From: Sulfurovum sp. TSL6
GTDB taxonomy: Bacteria; Campylobacterota; Campylobacteria; Campylobacterales; Sulfurovaceae
DNA length: 64,000 nt
Direction: 5' to 3'
Assembly: GCF_019972115.1 (NCBI RefSeq)
Contig: NZ_BPFJ01000001.1
Coordinates: forward strand, 806,001-870,000
Shown: positions 17,625 through 27,607 of the stretch, in pieces
Numbering within the stretch: position 1 is the stretch's first letter
Layout of the letters: the number at the start of each line of letters is the position of its first letter
Made by a program: the position numbers and the translations under genes
Notes under the pieces: model-generated
What the model was told of the DNA's origin: nothing
Database searches by the model: none
The model's input: only the letters and a program-made list of their open reading frames with translations

Positions 17625-19544
17625 TTATATCTTTTTCAAATAGATAACCCCCAAAGGAGGCAGCGTCAGAGTGATCGAATATTCACGTCCGTGCATCGGT
17701 TCTTTGATCGCCTTAAGAGGTCCTGTATTACCGATATTCCACCCCTCATAATAACTTGACTGAGAATTAAATATCTCGACATACTCACCTTCACAAGGCA
17801 CACCGATCTTATAGCTTTCCCATGTCTCATCAGCAAAGTTACATACGACATACACTGTCTCATCGAGAAGATCACACTTACGCATAAAGCTGATACAGTT
17901 ATGCTGATAGTCTCCGTCATCTATCCACTCAAAACCAGCATGTTTTTCATCATATTGGTACAAAGCACGTTCATTACGGTAGAGGAGATTAAGATCACTG
18001 AGCATCTTTTGCAGGTTGGCATGGTAGGGATCTTCAAGAAGATGCCAATCAATACTTTCCTCAAAATTCCACTCAGTATACTGAGCGATATCTCCTCCCA
18101 TAAAAAGAAGTTTTTTACCAGGATGTGCCATCATATAAGCATACATAGTACGCAGATTGGCAAATTTCTGATTGGTGTCACCCGGCATCTTGTTGATCAG
18201 GGAACCTTTCATATGTACCACTTCATCATGACTTAAGGGCAACATAAAATGCTCATCAAAAGCATACCATAGGCTAAAAGTCAGTTGATGGTGATGATGC
18301 TGACGATGTATAGGGTCATAACTCATGTACTTTAGCGTATCATGCATCCATCCCATATTCCATTTAAATCCGAATCCCAGACCACCGATGCTCGTAGGCC
18401 GTGTGACCATCGGCCATGCTGTAGACTCTTCAGCGATCATCATGATATCAGAGAATTCGGCATAGATGCTTTCATTGAGTTTACGTAGAAATGCAACCGC
18501 TTCGAGGTTTTCATTTCCTCCATTGACATTAGGTGTCCACTCCCCCTCTTCTCTGGCATAGTTCAGGTACAGCATGGAGGCGACAGCATCCACACGTATA
18601 CCATCAATGTGATATTTGTCGAGCCAGAACATGGCTGATGAGATAAGAAATGATTTTACTTCATTACGCCCATAGTTAAAGATATAACTTCCCCATTCAG
18701 GATGAAAACCTTTTTGTAGGTCTTCATGTTCATAGAGTGCCGTACCGTCAAAATTGACAAGCCCATGCATATCTACAGCAAAATGTGAAGGTACCCAGTC
18801 CATAATAACACCAAATCCGTTCTCATGCAACACATCGATAAGATACATGAGATCTTGAGGTTCACCAAAACGTGCCGTAGCGGAAAAATAACCTGTGACT
18901 TGATACCCCCATGAACCAAAATAGGGATACTCCGTTAAAGGCATGAACTCCACGTGGGTATAATGCATTTGTTTGAGGTATGCCAGAAGTTCTACGGCCA
19001 ATTCTCTGTAGCTGAGATAGCGGTTCTCTTCTTCAACTTTTCGCTTCCATGAACCAAGGTGCATTTCATAAACACTGACCGGGGCATCATGTGCATTGAC
19101 CTTATGACGTGTTATCATCCACTTTTCATCTTGCCAATCATACCCATCAACAGTCCAGACACGAGAGGCTGACTTAGAAGGCTTCTCAGAGAAAAAAGCA
19201 AAAGGATCACTCTTGTCATGGATAATATTATGAAACTTTGAGACGATATGATACTTATAGGTCAAACCCTGTTCCACACCTTCAATAAAACCTTCCCATA
19301 TACCAGAATCATCTTCCCGTAATTTAAGGGGGTGTGTATCTGTGGCATAGCTGTTAAAATCACCACGTACACTTACACTTTGTGCATTAGGTGCCCAAAC
19401 AGCAAAGTGTACACCATCCAAGCCTTCGTATTGCATTTTATGCGCACCGAATTTTTCATAGAGTTTCGTATGATTTCCCTCTTTAAACAGATAAATATCA
19501 AGATCACTCAATGTTGAGATATTATAATGCATGGCATGTGTCAT
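17625..19544 (-). CDS. glgB: 1,4-alpha-glucan branching enzyme (GH13)
   Basis: 639 residues. An N-terminal CBM48 domain occupies about 30-125 (GVHFAVWAPNAQSVSVRGDFN). The GH13 barrel follows with region I DWVPSHF, region II GIRVDAVASMLY (catalytic Asp), region III IAEES (acid Glu) and region IV LSHDEV. YPYFGSWGYQVTGYFS is typical of GlgB. The enzyme makes alpha-1,6 branches in glycogen. AAGGAG lies 7 nt before the ATG, and the start overlaps the glgA stop by 4 bp. It is the last gene of the glycogen operon. Confidence 0.95.
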   Translation of the reverse strand: MTHAMHYNISTLSDLDIYLFKEGNHTKLYEKFGAHKMQYEGLDGVHFAVWAPNAQSVSVRGDFNSYATDTHPLKLREDDSGIWEGFIEGVEQGLTYKYHIVSKFHNIIHDKSDPFAFFSEKPSKSASRVWTVDGYDWQDEKWMITRHKVNAHDAPVSVYEMHLGSWKRKVEEENRYLSYRELAVELLAYLKQMHYTHVEFMPLTEYPYFGSWGYQVTGYFSATARFGEPQDLMYLIDVLHENGFGVIMDWVPSHFAVDMHGLVNFDGTALYEHEDLQKGFHPEWGSYIFNYGRNEVKSFLISSAMFWLDKYHIDGIRVDAVASMLYLNYAREEGEWTPNVNGGNENLEAVAFLRKLNESIYAEFSDIMMIAEESTAWPMVTRPTSIGGLGFGFKWNMGWMHDTLKYMSYDPIHRQHHHHQLTFSLWYAFDEHFMLPLSHDEVVHMKGSLINKMPGDTNQKFANLRTMYAYMMAHPGKKLLFMGGDIAQYTEWNFEESIDWHLLEDPYHANLQKMLSDLNLLYRNERALYQYDEKHAGFEWIDDGDYQHNCISFMRKCDLLDETVYVVCNFADETWESYKIGVPCEGEYVEIFNSQSSYYEGWNIGNTGPLKAIKEPMHGREYSITLTLPPLGVIYLKKI

Positions 19545-21031
19545 TTGTGCTCCTTATTTTTAAGACGACCCTGAATGATATGACGATATAGGTCTTCATA
19601 ACCATGTGCTGCTTCTTCCCAGTTAAAACGCTTTAACATAGCATTGTGTTGGAGTTGTTTAAACCCCGATTTATCCTGATACCACGTATCGACTGCCCAT
19701 TGTACAGTCCCGATCAATGCCTCAGGTGTTGCATTGTAAAACTTAAATCCTGTGCCGCTTTGATGCACACTGTCATAATTCTCTATAGTATCATCCAGCC
19801 CACCGGTTGCATGTACTATAGGCAATGTTCCATAACGTAAACTATAGATCTGATTGAGTCCGCACGGTTCAAAAAGCGAAGGCATAAGGAACATATCACT
19901 GCCTGCTTCGATCTTATGGGCAAGATCATTGCGATATCCGATATAACAGGCGAATTTTTCAGGATATTTAGATGTAAGCTCTGAGAAGAAGTGCTCTGCC
20001 CACTTCTCTCCAGTACCCAACAGTACTATCTGAATATCCAGTTTCATCAATTCTTCCATCGCGGCTGAGAGCAAGGTAATACCTTTTTGTTCAACCAGAC
20101 GTCCAACCAAACCTATAAGTGGGACTTCGTTTTGCTGTGGAAGATCGAACTCTTTTTGCAATGCAGTTTTACAGAGTGCTTTTCCCGAAAGATCATCAAG
20201 ATCAAAGGTCGCTGGAATGAAGGTATCTACTGTGGGGCTCCACTCTTCATAATCTATCCCATTAAGGATACCGTAGAGTTTATACGCCTTTGCATCGATG
20301 AGCCTGTCCAGTCCCCATCCAAACTCCGGTGTACGTATCTCCTGTGCATATTTCTGACTCACAGCATTGATGGCATCTGCATGTACAATACCGCCTTTAA
20401 GCAGATTGATGCCGTCAAACTCTTCAAGTTCATCTGCTTTAAAGTGCTCCCATCCTACACCCAACACATCCATCGCACCTTTGTAAAATTTACCTTGGTG
20501 CTGCAAATTATGAATAGTTAAAAGTGAGCCTGTGTATTCAAAGTCGGGATCAAAAGCATAGATGGTATTAAGTAAAATAGGTATGGCTGCAGTATGCCAG
20601 TCATTGGCATGAATCACATCAGGTTTAAAATGTAATTTTTTTGCTAGCTGCATGACTGCCTTAGAGAAGAATATAAAGCGATTGTCATTGTCATCATAGC
20701 CTTTCCCATCTTCATCATATAAGCCTTTACGTCCAAAAAAACCTTCATGCTCTATAAAGTAAATAGGTACATCACTTCCAGGCAGTACACCTTCATATAC
20801 ACCTGCCCATGCTTTACCCATACTTCCCATCGGAACGCCCAGGGAACCTTCAAGTGCTTTCAAACCATACTTTTCCTTATCTACAATATAATAACGAGGC
20901 ATCACCACACGCACATCATGTCCCAAGGCTCGAAGTGCTTTGGGAAGTGCTCCAGAGACATCTGCCAAACCGCCACTCTTTGCATAAGGCACCACTTCAG
21001 AAGCTGCCAGTAAGATATTTAATTTATCCAC
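19541..21031 (-). CDS. glgA: Glycogen synthase (GT5), copy 1
   Basis: 496 residues beginning with the GT5 glucan-binding signature AKSGGLADVSGALPKALR near 17-34 (KxGGLAD). The C-terminal half carries the GT-B catalytic motif SLFEPCGLNQIYSLRYGT near 387-404. It transfers glucose from ADP- or UDP-glucose to the glucan non-reducing end. The start codon is GTG (21029-21031) preceded by GAGAG and overlaps the second synthase's stop by 8 bp. It differs clearly from the adjacent paralogue, so this is an old duplication or two separate acquisitions. Confidence 0.93.
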   Translation of the reverse strand: MDKLNILLAASEVVPYAKSGGLADVSGALPKALRALGHDVRVVMPRYYIVDKEKYGLKALEGSLGVPMGSMGKAWAGVYEGVLPGSDVPIYFIEHEGFFGRKGLYDEDGKGYDDNDNRFIFFSKAVMQLAKKLHFKPDVIHANDWHTAAIPILLNTIYAFDPDFEYTGSLLTIHNLQHQGKFYKGAMDVLGVGWEHFKADELEEFDGINLLKGGIVHADAINAVSQKYAQEIRTPEFGWGLDRLIDAKAYKLYGILNGIDYEEWSPTVDTFIPATFDLDDLSGKALCKTALQKEFDLPQQNEVPLIGLVGRLVEQKGITLLSAAMEELMKLDIQIVLLGTGEKWAEHFFSELTSKYPEKFACYIGYRNDLAHKIEAGSDMFLMPSLFEPCGLNQIYSLRYGTLPIVHATGGLDDTIENYDSVHQSGTGFKFYNATPEALIGTVQWAVDTWYQDKSGFKQLQHNAMLKRFNWEEAAHGYEDLYRHIIQGRLKNKEHK

Positions 21032-22463
21032 GTTGACTCTCTTCTTTTAGTTTTTCATATTCTTTAATATATAATTCTCCGCTCTCTCTCCATGAAAAAT
21101 CACATAACATATTATGTTTGACTATCTGGTTATATTGTGTTTTCATACTGTAAAGCAGTAAAGCTTTTTTAACTGCATCTAAACATGCATGATGATCAGG
21201 TTGGCTAAAGACAACCCCATACCCTTTTTGACTTTTAGCATCAAAGGCTGCATAATCATGTACCGTATCTGTCAACCCTCCCACACTGTGCACGATAGGC
21301 ATCGATCCATAATGCATAGCGATCATTTGTGCCAATCCGCAAGGTTCGAACAGTGACGGCATCAAAAAGAAATCTGAAGCTGCGTACATACGGTGAGAGA
21401 GTGCTTCATCATAACCAGACTTCAGATATATATTGTCATGTTTGTTAGCTAATGTTTTGAGTGCATCATGGTATTGTGCTTCACCATCTCCAAGGACAAC
21501 GATATTGCATTCCATCAAAGCCATATCAGGTAAAGCATCAATAAAGATCTCCAAGCCTTTCTGCCACGTAAAACGTCCTATAAAAATAACCAAAGGTCTT
21601 TTAGGATCTTTCAACTTTATCTCTTTTAAAAAAGCTCTTTTATTGACTGCTTTTCCTCTGAGATCAGTATAAGGTGAGACTAGCATCTTGTCAGTGGATG
21701 GTGAAAACTGTTCGGTATCAATACCATTCACGATACCTGTAAGTTTACCACTGTGGTATTGCAAGAATCCCTCGAGACCACATCCAAACTCTGGGGTTAA
21801 TATCTCTTTGGCATAAGTAGGACTGACCGTTGTAATCTTATCAGCATAGGCTATCCCTGCTTTCATAAAATTAACCTGCCCGTAAAATTCCAGACAATCC
21901 ATATGAAAATATTTTTCATCAATGCCCAGTCTTGCGAGTGCTTTTTTTTCAAAAACTCCCTGGTAGGCAAGATTGTGAATGGTAAACAAACTTTTAGTCT
22001 CAATCTTTGGCTCATTATTAAGCAGTAGAGGCAGCAATGCAGTTTGCCAGTCATTGAGGTGTACGATCTCATAGATATCCCGTTTCACTATTTCCAACAT
22101 GGCATAATTAAACAGTGCAAACCGGATATCATTATCTTCATAACCGCCTTGAGGATTTCCATAGAGGAACTCTCTGTCACAAAGCAACGGTGTATAGATA
22201 AAACGGTACGTTATATTTTCATATTTACAAATATAAAGTGTGACAGGATAAGATTTATTTCCCATCATGATATTAAATGTTTCGCCACTCGCTTGTATGC
22301 CAAACTGTACACGGTCTATGAACTGGTAAAGAGGCATGATGACATCAACGTTATATGCTTCATTTAATGCTCTTGGCAAACTGTATGCTACATCAGCAAG
22401 TCCACCGCTTTTAGCAAAAGGATACACTTCACTTGCAGCAAATAGTATCCGTGAATTACTCAT
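21024..22463 (-). CDS. Glycogen synthase (GT5), copy 2
   Basis: 479 residues, a second GT5 enzyme with AKSGGLADVAYSLPRALN near 17-34, HLNDWQTALLPLLL near 130-143 and SLFEPCGLAQMIAMHYGSM near the C-terminus. The frame opens at a TTG at 22466, but GGGGAG is better placed for the ATG at 22463. It shares only family-level similarity with the neighbouring glgA and has shorter loops. Possible division of labour is priming versus elongation, or different donors (ADP- versus UDP-glucose). The sequence does not decide this. Confidence 0.88.
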   Translation of the reverse strand: MSNSRILFAASEVYPFAKSGGLADVAYSLPRALNEAYNVDVIMPLYQFIDRVQFGIQASGETFNIMMGNKSYPVTLYICKYENITYRFIYTPLLCDREFLYGNPQGGYEDNDIRFALFNYAMLEIVKRDIYEIVHLNDWQTALLPLLLNNEPKIETKSLFTIHNLAYQGVFEKKALARLGIDEKYFHMDCLEFYGQVNFMKAGIAYADKITTVSPTYAKEILTPEFGCGLEGFLQYHSGKLTGIVNGIDTEQFSPSTDKMLVSPYTDLRGKAVNKRAFLKEIKLKDPKRPLVIFIGRFTWQKGLEIFIDALPDMALMECNIVVLGDGEAQYHDALKTLANKHDNIYLKSGYDEALSHRMYAASDFFLMPSLFEPCGLAQMIAMHYGSMPIVHSVGGLTDTVHDYAAFDAKSQKGYGVVFSQPDHHACLDAVKKALLLYSMKTQYNQIVKHNMLCDFSWRESGELYIKEYEKLKEESQRG

Positions 22464-23487
22464 CAATACTCCCCCTTAATAGCTTAGCAGCATGTTCAGG
22501 TGCAACAGGATTTATATTTATTCCTGTACTCACTTCAAATCCAGCCAAATGATAGAGACGTGGCATAATTCGAATCGCAAAACGGCACATCTCATCTGTA
22601 TGTGTGAGTATATCATATTCAAATGCATTCCCCTGTAAAGGCGGTGTGCTGATAGAAAGGTTAAAAGTAAAACAACCCAACTGTTTTTTCATATTTTTTA
22701 GTATTAATACTAACAATGGTGCAACTTCTGCTATAGTCTCATCATGAAGGGTATCTATTTGTCCTAATGCCTTTTTAGAACTGATGATCACTTCAAAAGG
22801 ATAGGCACTAGCATAAGGACAATAAGCGGTGAACTCACCATTCTTGGCTACAATACGCTCATCGGATGCTTCCTCATGCTCTATTTCTGACTCTAACAAA
22901 GCACTCGAATTTTGCTTATAGTACGTAAAACTACGCTGATATCTCTCTCTTAGTAATTTTGGAACGATTGGCAGTCCTATGAGCTGTGTATGACAATGCT
23001 GCTGTGAAGCGCCTGCCTCACTCCCCTCATTTTTAAACAGTGAAATATAGGCAATACGTTCATCCTTTCTTAAATCAGAAACCCTTGCTCGCAATGTTTG
23101 TAACCAGTGCACCACTGCACTCTCACTCCATTGTGTGATGGAAGTATGATGTTCCGGTGTATCTATGATCAGTTCATGTGCACCAAAACCTTCCCAATGC
23201 TCAAAAAATCCATAATGGTGTTCATACGCTGTTTCTATCTGAACCGCTTTATAAAGGTTTGGAACCACACGTGTTTTCCACCCCTTTTTATTTGGAAGTG
23301 AACCTTTTTTTCTTAGTGCAAAGATCTCAGGTGGAGTCATGGACTCATTGCCTTCACAAAATGGACAATACTCCTCCTTGACGATCTCTTCATTCTCTTC
23401 TACTCCATAACAATGGGGCCGATGTAAACGTTCGGGTGCAATGATCACTTGCGTACCATGTACACGATCATGTCTAATATCAGACAT
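22456..23487 (-). CDS. GalT-like hexose-1-phosphate nucleotidylyltransferase
   Basis: 343 residues of the HIT-superfamily GalT fold. The N-terminal zinc-type CPFCEGNE motif lies near 42-49. The active-site region reads SQQHCHTQLIG near 160-170, with HCH in place of the usual HPH of GalT; the nucleophile histidine is still present. GalT moves UMP between glucose-1-P and galactose-1-P. GGAGGT precedes the ATG. Being inside a glycogen operon with no galE or galK visible, it may act on a nucleotide-glucose rather than in galactose use; that is inference. Confidence 0.82.
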   Translation of the reverse strand: MSDIRHDRVHGTQVIIAPERLHRPHCYGVEENEEIVKEEYCPFCEGNESMTPPEIFALRKKGSLPNKKGWKTRVVPNLYKAVQIETAYEHHYGFFEHWEGFGAHELIIDTPEHHTSITQWSESAVVHWLQTLRARVSDLRKDERIAYISLFKNEGSEAGASQQHCHTQLIGLPIVPKLLRERYQRSFTYYKQNSSALLESEIEHEEASDERIVAKNGEFTAYCPYASAYPFEVIISSKKALGQIDTLHDETIAEVAPLLVLILKNMKKQLGCFTFNLSISTPPLQGNAFEYDILTHTDEMCRFAIRIMPRLYHLAGFEVSTGININPVAPEHAAKLLRGSIDE

Positions 23488-25522
23488 CTTTTACCTCCAA
23501 TGTTCCCTTGATGGAAATATCCTTACTAAACGGCACCACCATGGCGAAACTGATTCCTTGTACACTAAGGTCAAATCCGTGTTCACTTTGCGAAAGTGTC
23601 TTGAGTTGGAAATAATGGATATCACAGGTTTGATCAAGACTAATCACGATATGTTGCTTTAATTCTGCATCAAAGATCTCAAGTGTATCCGTACTTAAAA
23701 CACTCCCCTGATCAAGTAAAGGATCTCCATTAATGACAACAGATTCATAGTCACAAAAATGAAAATTGTGCTCAAGTATATACTTGAATGTTCCTTCCGC
23801 CTGTGTAGAGAGGCTGATCTCAAAATCAAATCCATGTTTATTTGGGATATAGGTCTTCTCCAACTTTGCTGGTACTTTTTGTGGGAAATATAAACCGCCT
23901 TCTCTAGAAAATATCACTTTCTTTTTATCTACATAGACATCAAAAGGCTGATTGGAAAAATCGCCAAATTCATGAAAATTACAATGCTTAAAATTGTCCA
24001 TACAAAAATTATCATCCGAGATATGATCGATAAAAGAGTTTTTAAGATACCAATCATAAATGATCGCATCTCGTAAGTTATCGTCGATCTCAACGGCGGC
24101 ATGGTGAATCGTATCGATCCCTTCTTCAGCCATAGGTACCTCTTCTTTAGGTGTATCTTCGAACAAACGCTGATGATAGGCCTCTTTACGTCGTGTTAAA
24201 GTATTTTGCCAATTAAAGCATGCATCTCGACTGTCAAATTCTACCAACTGACCTCCATGTGCCGAATCAAAGCGGAAAATATGTTTTTCAGTCACTGCCT
24301 TGACCTTATCATAGCCGTCTAAATCATTTTGGTCAGTGACTAAAACACTTTTTTTCTTATAACGTACATTCTCTGCTTCGATAATATAGTGATAGGCATT
24401 GTCTCTTAAGTTTGGCAGATATAGCCCTCCAAATACCCCATGCCATAGAGCATCATTGGTTTGTGCTTTATAGAGAGCCGTATCAAAGGCAGATTTTTTC
24501 ACCTCTTGACGTACTTTTGAAAGTTCCATCATACGTTTATGGATACGGTTGCTCTCCTCATACTTCACAAAGAAATTTTTCCAAATACCGCCTTTAAGGA
24601 ACTTCACACCCTCCTTCTCATAACGATCATGTCCCATCTCTTCTTTGAAGAGTTCGAGTTTCAGTGTATCATCTGCACGAAGGCTCCACTCACCCATTTC
24701 ATAATAAGAGACATTGGGCAAATAGGCAATACCGCGTGTGCGTTCCTCTTCATAATAGGTACCATAATGCATCGTCTCGATCTCATCATCCTCTAACACA
24801 GCCTGCACGAATTTATCAAGCCACCCTTTTTCATAGACCCATTCATAGGTTCCCGGCCACATACCAAACTTCTCTGCATCGTCAAAGATGATCGCTGCAG
24901 CGTTTTCTTCTCTATTGTACGATTTGATCGCTTTAATGGCAGCATCCACATTTAAAAAAGGGATCGCATAACGCAGCTTCTTGCTGATAGGGAAAAGACC
25001 TATCTCATGTCCTCCCTCTTCACTCATATAATATCCATCCAAAATCTCTTCATCAAAACCGGCACACTGAAAATGGTAATCATCCATGACAGTGTATTGA
25101 ATACCTGCACGCTTCAGATCAGGAATAAGAGACGATTCCCAAACACGTTCAGTAAGCCAAAGCCCCTGTGGTGTTTGATTAAAACCTGATGCAATGAAGT
25201 CATTAAGCATTTTGATCTGTGTCACGCGGTCTTCTGATGGTATCACACTTAAAATAGGTTCATAATATCCAGCAGAAAAAAACTCGATACTTCCTTTCTC
25301 AGCCAATGTCTTTATCTGTTTGTAAAGCTTAGGATGAAATGCTTCTATCTGTTCCATAAGCCATCCGCTGCAATGTACAGCAAATCGAAACTCCGGATAT
25401 TTACTCATCACTTCAAAAAATGGGCCATAACAGACTGCCACACCATGTTTGATAACCCACTCAAAATTATCGACGGGTTGATGCATGTGGATACCAAAAA
25501 GTAATTTTGTTTTATTGAGCAT
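23480..25522 (-). CDS. GH57 4-alpha-glucanotransferase / alpha-amylase
   Basis: 680 residues from the preferred ATG at 25522, which has GAAGGG 8-9 nt upstream; an ATG at 25540 lacks a site. GH57 signatures are FGIHMHQPVDNFEW near the start (region 1), HCSGWLMEQ, the nucleophile region GLWLTERVWE (third Glu-type region) and the acid region IFDDAEKFGMWPGTYEW. The C-terminal half looks like the DUF1925/DUF1926 beta domains of the Thermococcus litoralis type glucanotransferase. It rearranges or shortens alpha-1,4-glucan chains in the cytoplasm; no signal peptide is seen. Hydrolase and transferase activities cannot be separated here. Confidence 0.88.
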   Translation of the reverse strand: MLNKTKLLFGIHMHQPVDNFEWVIKHGVAVCYGPFFEVMSKYPEFRFAVHCSGWLMEQIEAFHPKLYKQIKTLAEKGSIEFFSAGYYEPILSVIPSEDRVTQIKMLNDFIASGFNQTPQGLWLTERVWESSLIPDLKRAGIQYTVMDDYHFQCAGFDEEILDGYYMSEEGGHEIGLFPISKKLRYAIPFLNVDAAIKAIKSYNREENAAAIIFDDAEKFGMWPGTYEWVYEKGWLDKFVQAVLEDDEIETMHYGTYYEEERTRGIAYLPNVSYYEMGEWSLRADDTLKLELFKEEMGHDRYEKEGVKFLKGGIWKNFFVKYEESNRIHKRMMELSKVRQEVKKSAFDTALYKAQTNDALWHGVFGGLYLPNLRDNAYHYIIEAENVRYKKKSVLVTDQNDLDGYDKVKAVTEKHIFRFDSAHGGQLVEFDSRDACFNWQNTLTRRKEAYHQRLFEDTPKEEVPMAEEGIDTIHHAAVEIDDNLRDAIIYDWYLKNSFIDHISDDNFCMDNFKHCNFHEFGDFSNQPFDVYVDKKKVIFSREGGLYFPQKVPAKLEKTYIPNKHGFDFEISLSTQAEGTFKYILEHNFHFCDYESVVINGDPLLDQGSVLSTDTLEIFDAELKQHIVISLDQTCDIHYFQLKTLSQSEHGFDLSVQGISFAMVVPFSKDISIKGTLEVKDV

Positions 25523-25568
25523 CTTTTTTCCCTTCTTCATTTGATATCTTTTACCTATAGTTGTTCAT

Positions 25569-27605
25569 TTATACAAACCAGTTATGGACATACGTTTCAT
25601 CCAGATCAATAAACAGTGCACCATAACCAGGCATCGTCTGTATGATCTCACTCCCTTTGAGTATTTCAAAACGAAGATGCACAGTACTGTAGTCTTTAAA
25701 GTGTGCTTTTGAAATGGAAAGTTCTATACGCTCATCAACCGCAAAACATATGCCATCCTTTTCATAAGGTGTGTCCATAGAAAAATTGAAATTAAAATGT
25801 TCTCCAGTTTCTTCTACGATGACCTCCAGTTTCATATGTGACATTTTCAAAGATGCAACATCCCCTTCCAAGGCTAGAAAAATATTTTGATCATCATGGC
25901 CATAGTAGATCATATCTATAGGTCCGCGAACCCGGTCCATGGTAGAGTAGAGCTTACTCTCATCAACACTTCCACAGCCGATCCATTCAAAAAAGGTACT
26001 GTGTTTGCCATCAATGACCGGTGAAATGTGTGCGTGCGGTTTGACTAAAAATGAAACCGCACTCTTTTGTGAAATGATCGGCATGAAAAGATCTGAAGGC
26101 GGTTGCATATGCATCAGGCGGTAAATACTGATAAGATGTTCTCTAAAGAGTTTATCAAATTCCAACCCGAACTCTGTGACATGATCATCACCATACCACC
26201 AAAACCAGTCACTACACTCTGAAGCAAGGAAGTGAAATTTTACTTTTTCCTTCACTGCATCAGAGATATCACCCTTATGGTTATCGACATCACGCCGTGT
26301 CTGATAGATCATTTCCCATGCACGATTCTTTTCACTGTGTCCCGACCAGGTATCAAAGTTGCCATGTATCCAGCTTCCTGGCGCAAGCTTCTCCAGTTTT
26401 CCCGGATCTGATAAGCGTGAGACTTCATCCATAGTGACCGTTTTGCACCATGACGTTTGCATAAATTTCCCATAAAGTGCTGTAAAAAAGTTATAGGCAT
26501 TATTTTCAAAAAACTCCCACGCATTTTCCCCATCTAAGATGACAAACACCGTAGCATTCCTCTGTGCATGTCTAATATGTTCTAGTGCATGCATAAAATG
26601 TTCACTGGCATCATGTCCGGATTTAAAACGATAGTTAAATCCTATCAGGTCACTGAGTCCATGGTCACGAAATCCTATGGTCACATCATTATAGACGTAC
26701 GGCTTATAGAGATTTGCACGAGTATTGTCTTCAAGTGATCGAAATAAGATCGCCTCGTCCGTGGCTATCCAAGAGATTCCTCGATCTTTGTAAATGGCTA
26801 TACTCTCTTCATCTACGGCACCTTCTGCAGGCCAAAATCCTGTGGGCTCAGCACCAAAGGTCTTTTTATAGAGAGTGATAGAACGTTCAACCTGCTCAAT
26901 GGCATCTTCTCTGAGTGACATAGGATTATCCGGCAGAGTGGTATGTGCATTGGCACGCTTTGTATTTTCCATATCAAGCAGCAGTGGCAATATAGGATGG
27001 TTATAGGGTGTAGTGGAAAGTGAGATCACTCCCTCTTCTTGCAACTGTGCATAAAAAGGCAAAATGGTTGCTACAAAGTCGCACAAAACCTGAAGTAACT
27101 GCACTTTATCTGTTTGGGTAAAACCTTTTCCTTTTTGAAACAATGTTTTTACAAGTGCATTTTCCTGACGAAGATAGTTCCCGCACCAGGCGAGCATAAA
27201 AAGCATCTCAAAGTCAATAAGTTCTGCATCACTGAGTTCTTCCTTATGATAAAGCAGACTCAGATATTCTATGGGTCTGATCATCGTCTCATACTGTGTT
27301 GATTTACACGTTTTAATGAGCCAATCTCTCTCGTCATTCACTAACGTTGAGGGATCTTTTTCCCATAATGAGAGAAAATAATCATTTTTCAAAGGATCAC
27401 TATAGAGGTGGATCTGCTCTATCAAAGGAGGCGTGATATTGAAGGTTGCTTTAAGTCCCTTATGGCGACTTAACAGCCATGGCATTTCATAGTAGTCTTT
27501 TATTGCATGGAGAAAAACCCACGGCATACTCATCACTCCGTTACTGTCTCTGTAATCGGGTTGGTGCATATGCCAAAAAAAACAGAGATTCAGTGATGGC
27601 TTCAT
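25569..27605 (-). CDS. GH57 alpha-amylase/amylopullulanase-like enzyme
   Basis: 678 residues, a second GH57 enzyme of another subfamily. It opens LCFFWHMHQPDYRD (region 1, catalytic His). TTPYNHPILPLLLD is region 2, GFWPAEGAVDEESI holds the nucleophile Glu, and FVILDGENAWEFF holds the acid Asp; EYxxRF-type sugar contacts follow. A C-terminal beta domain after about 500 probably binds glucan. There is no signal peptide, so it should act on internal glycogen or maltodextrin. It starts 2 bp downstream of the nucleotidyltransferase gene and precedes the other GH57. Confidence 0.87.
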   Translation of the reverse strand: MKPSLNLCFFWHMHQPDYRDSNGVMSMPWVFLHAIKDYYEMPWLLSRHKGLKATFNITPPLIEQIHLYSDPLKNDYFLSLWEKDPSTLVNDERDWLIKTCKSTQYETMIRPIEYLSLLYHKEELSDAELIDFEMLFMLAWCGNYLRQENALVKTLFQKGKGFTQTDKVQLLQVLCDFVATILPFYAQLQEEGVISLSTTPYNHPILPLLLDMENTKRANAHTTLPDNPMSLREDAIEQVERSITLYKKTFGAEPTGFWPAEGAVDEESIAIYKDRGISWIATDEAILFRSLEDNTRANLYKPYVYNDVTIGFRDHGLSDLIGFNYRFKSGHDASEHFMHALEHIRHAQRNATVFVILDGENAWEFFENNAYNFFTALYGKFMQTSWCKTVTMDEVSRLSDPGKLEKLAPGSWIHGNFDTWSGHSEKNRAWEMIYQTRRDVDNHKGDISDAVKEKVKFHFLASECSDWFWWYGDDHVTEFGLEFDKLFREHLISIYRLMHMQPPSDLFMPIISQKSAVSFLVKPHAHISPVIDGKHSTFFEWIGCGSVDESKLYSTMDRVRGPIDMIYYGHDDQNIFLALEGDVASLKMSHMKLEVIVEETGEHFNFNFSMDTPYEKDGICFAVDERIELSISKAHFKDYSTVHLRFEILKGSEIIQTMPGYGALFIDLDETYVHNWFV

Positions 27606-27607
27606 TG

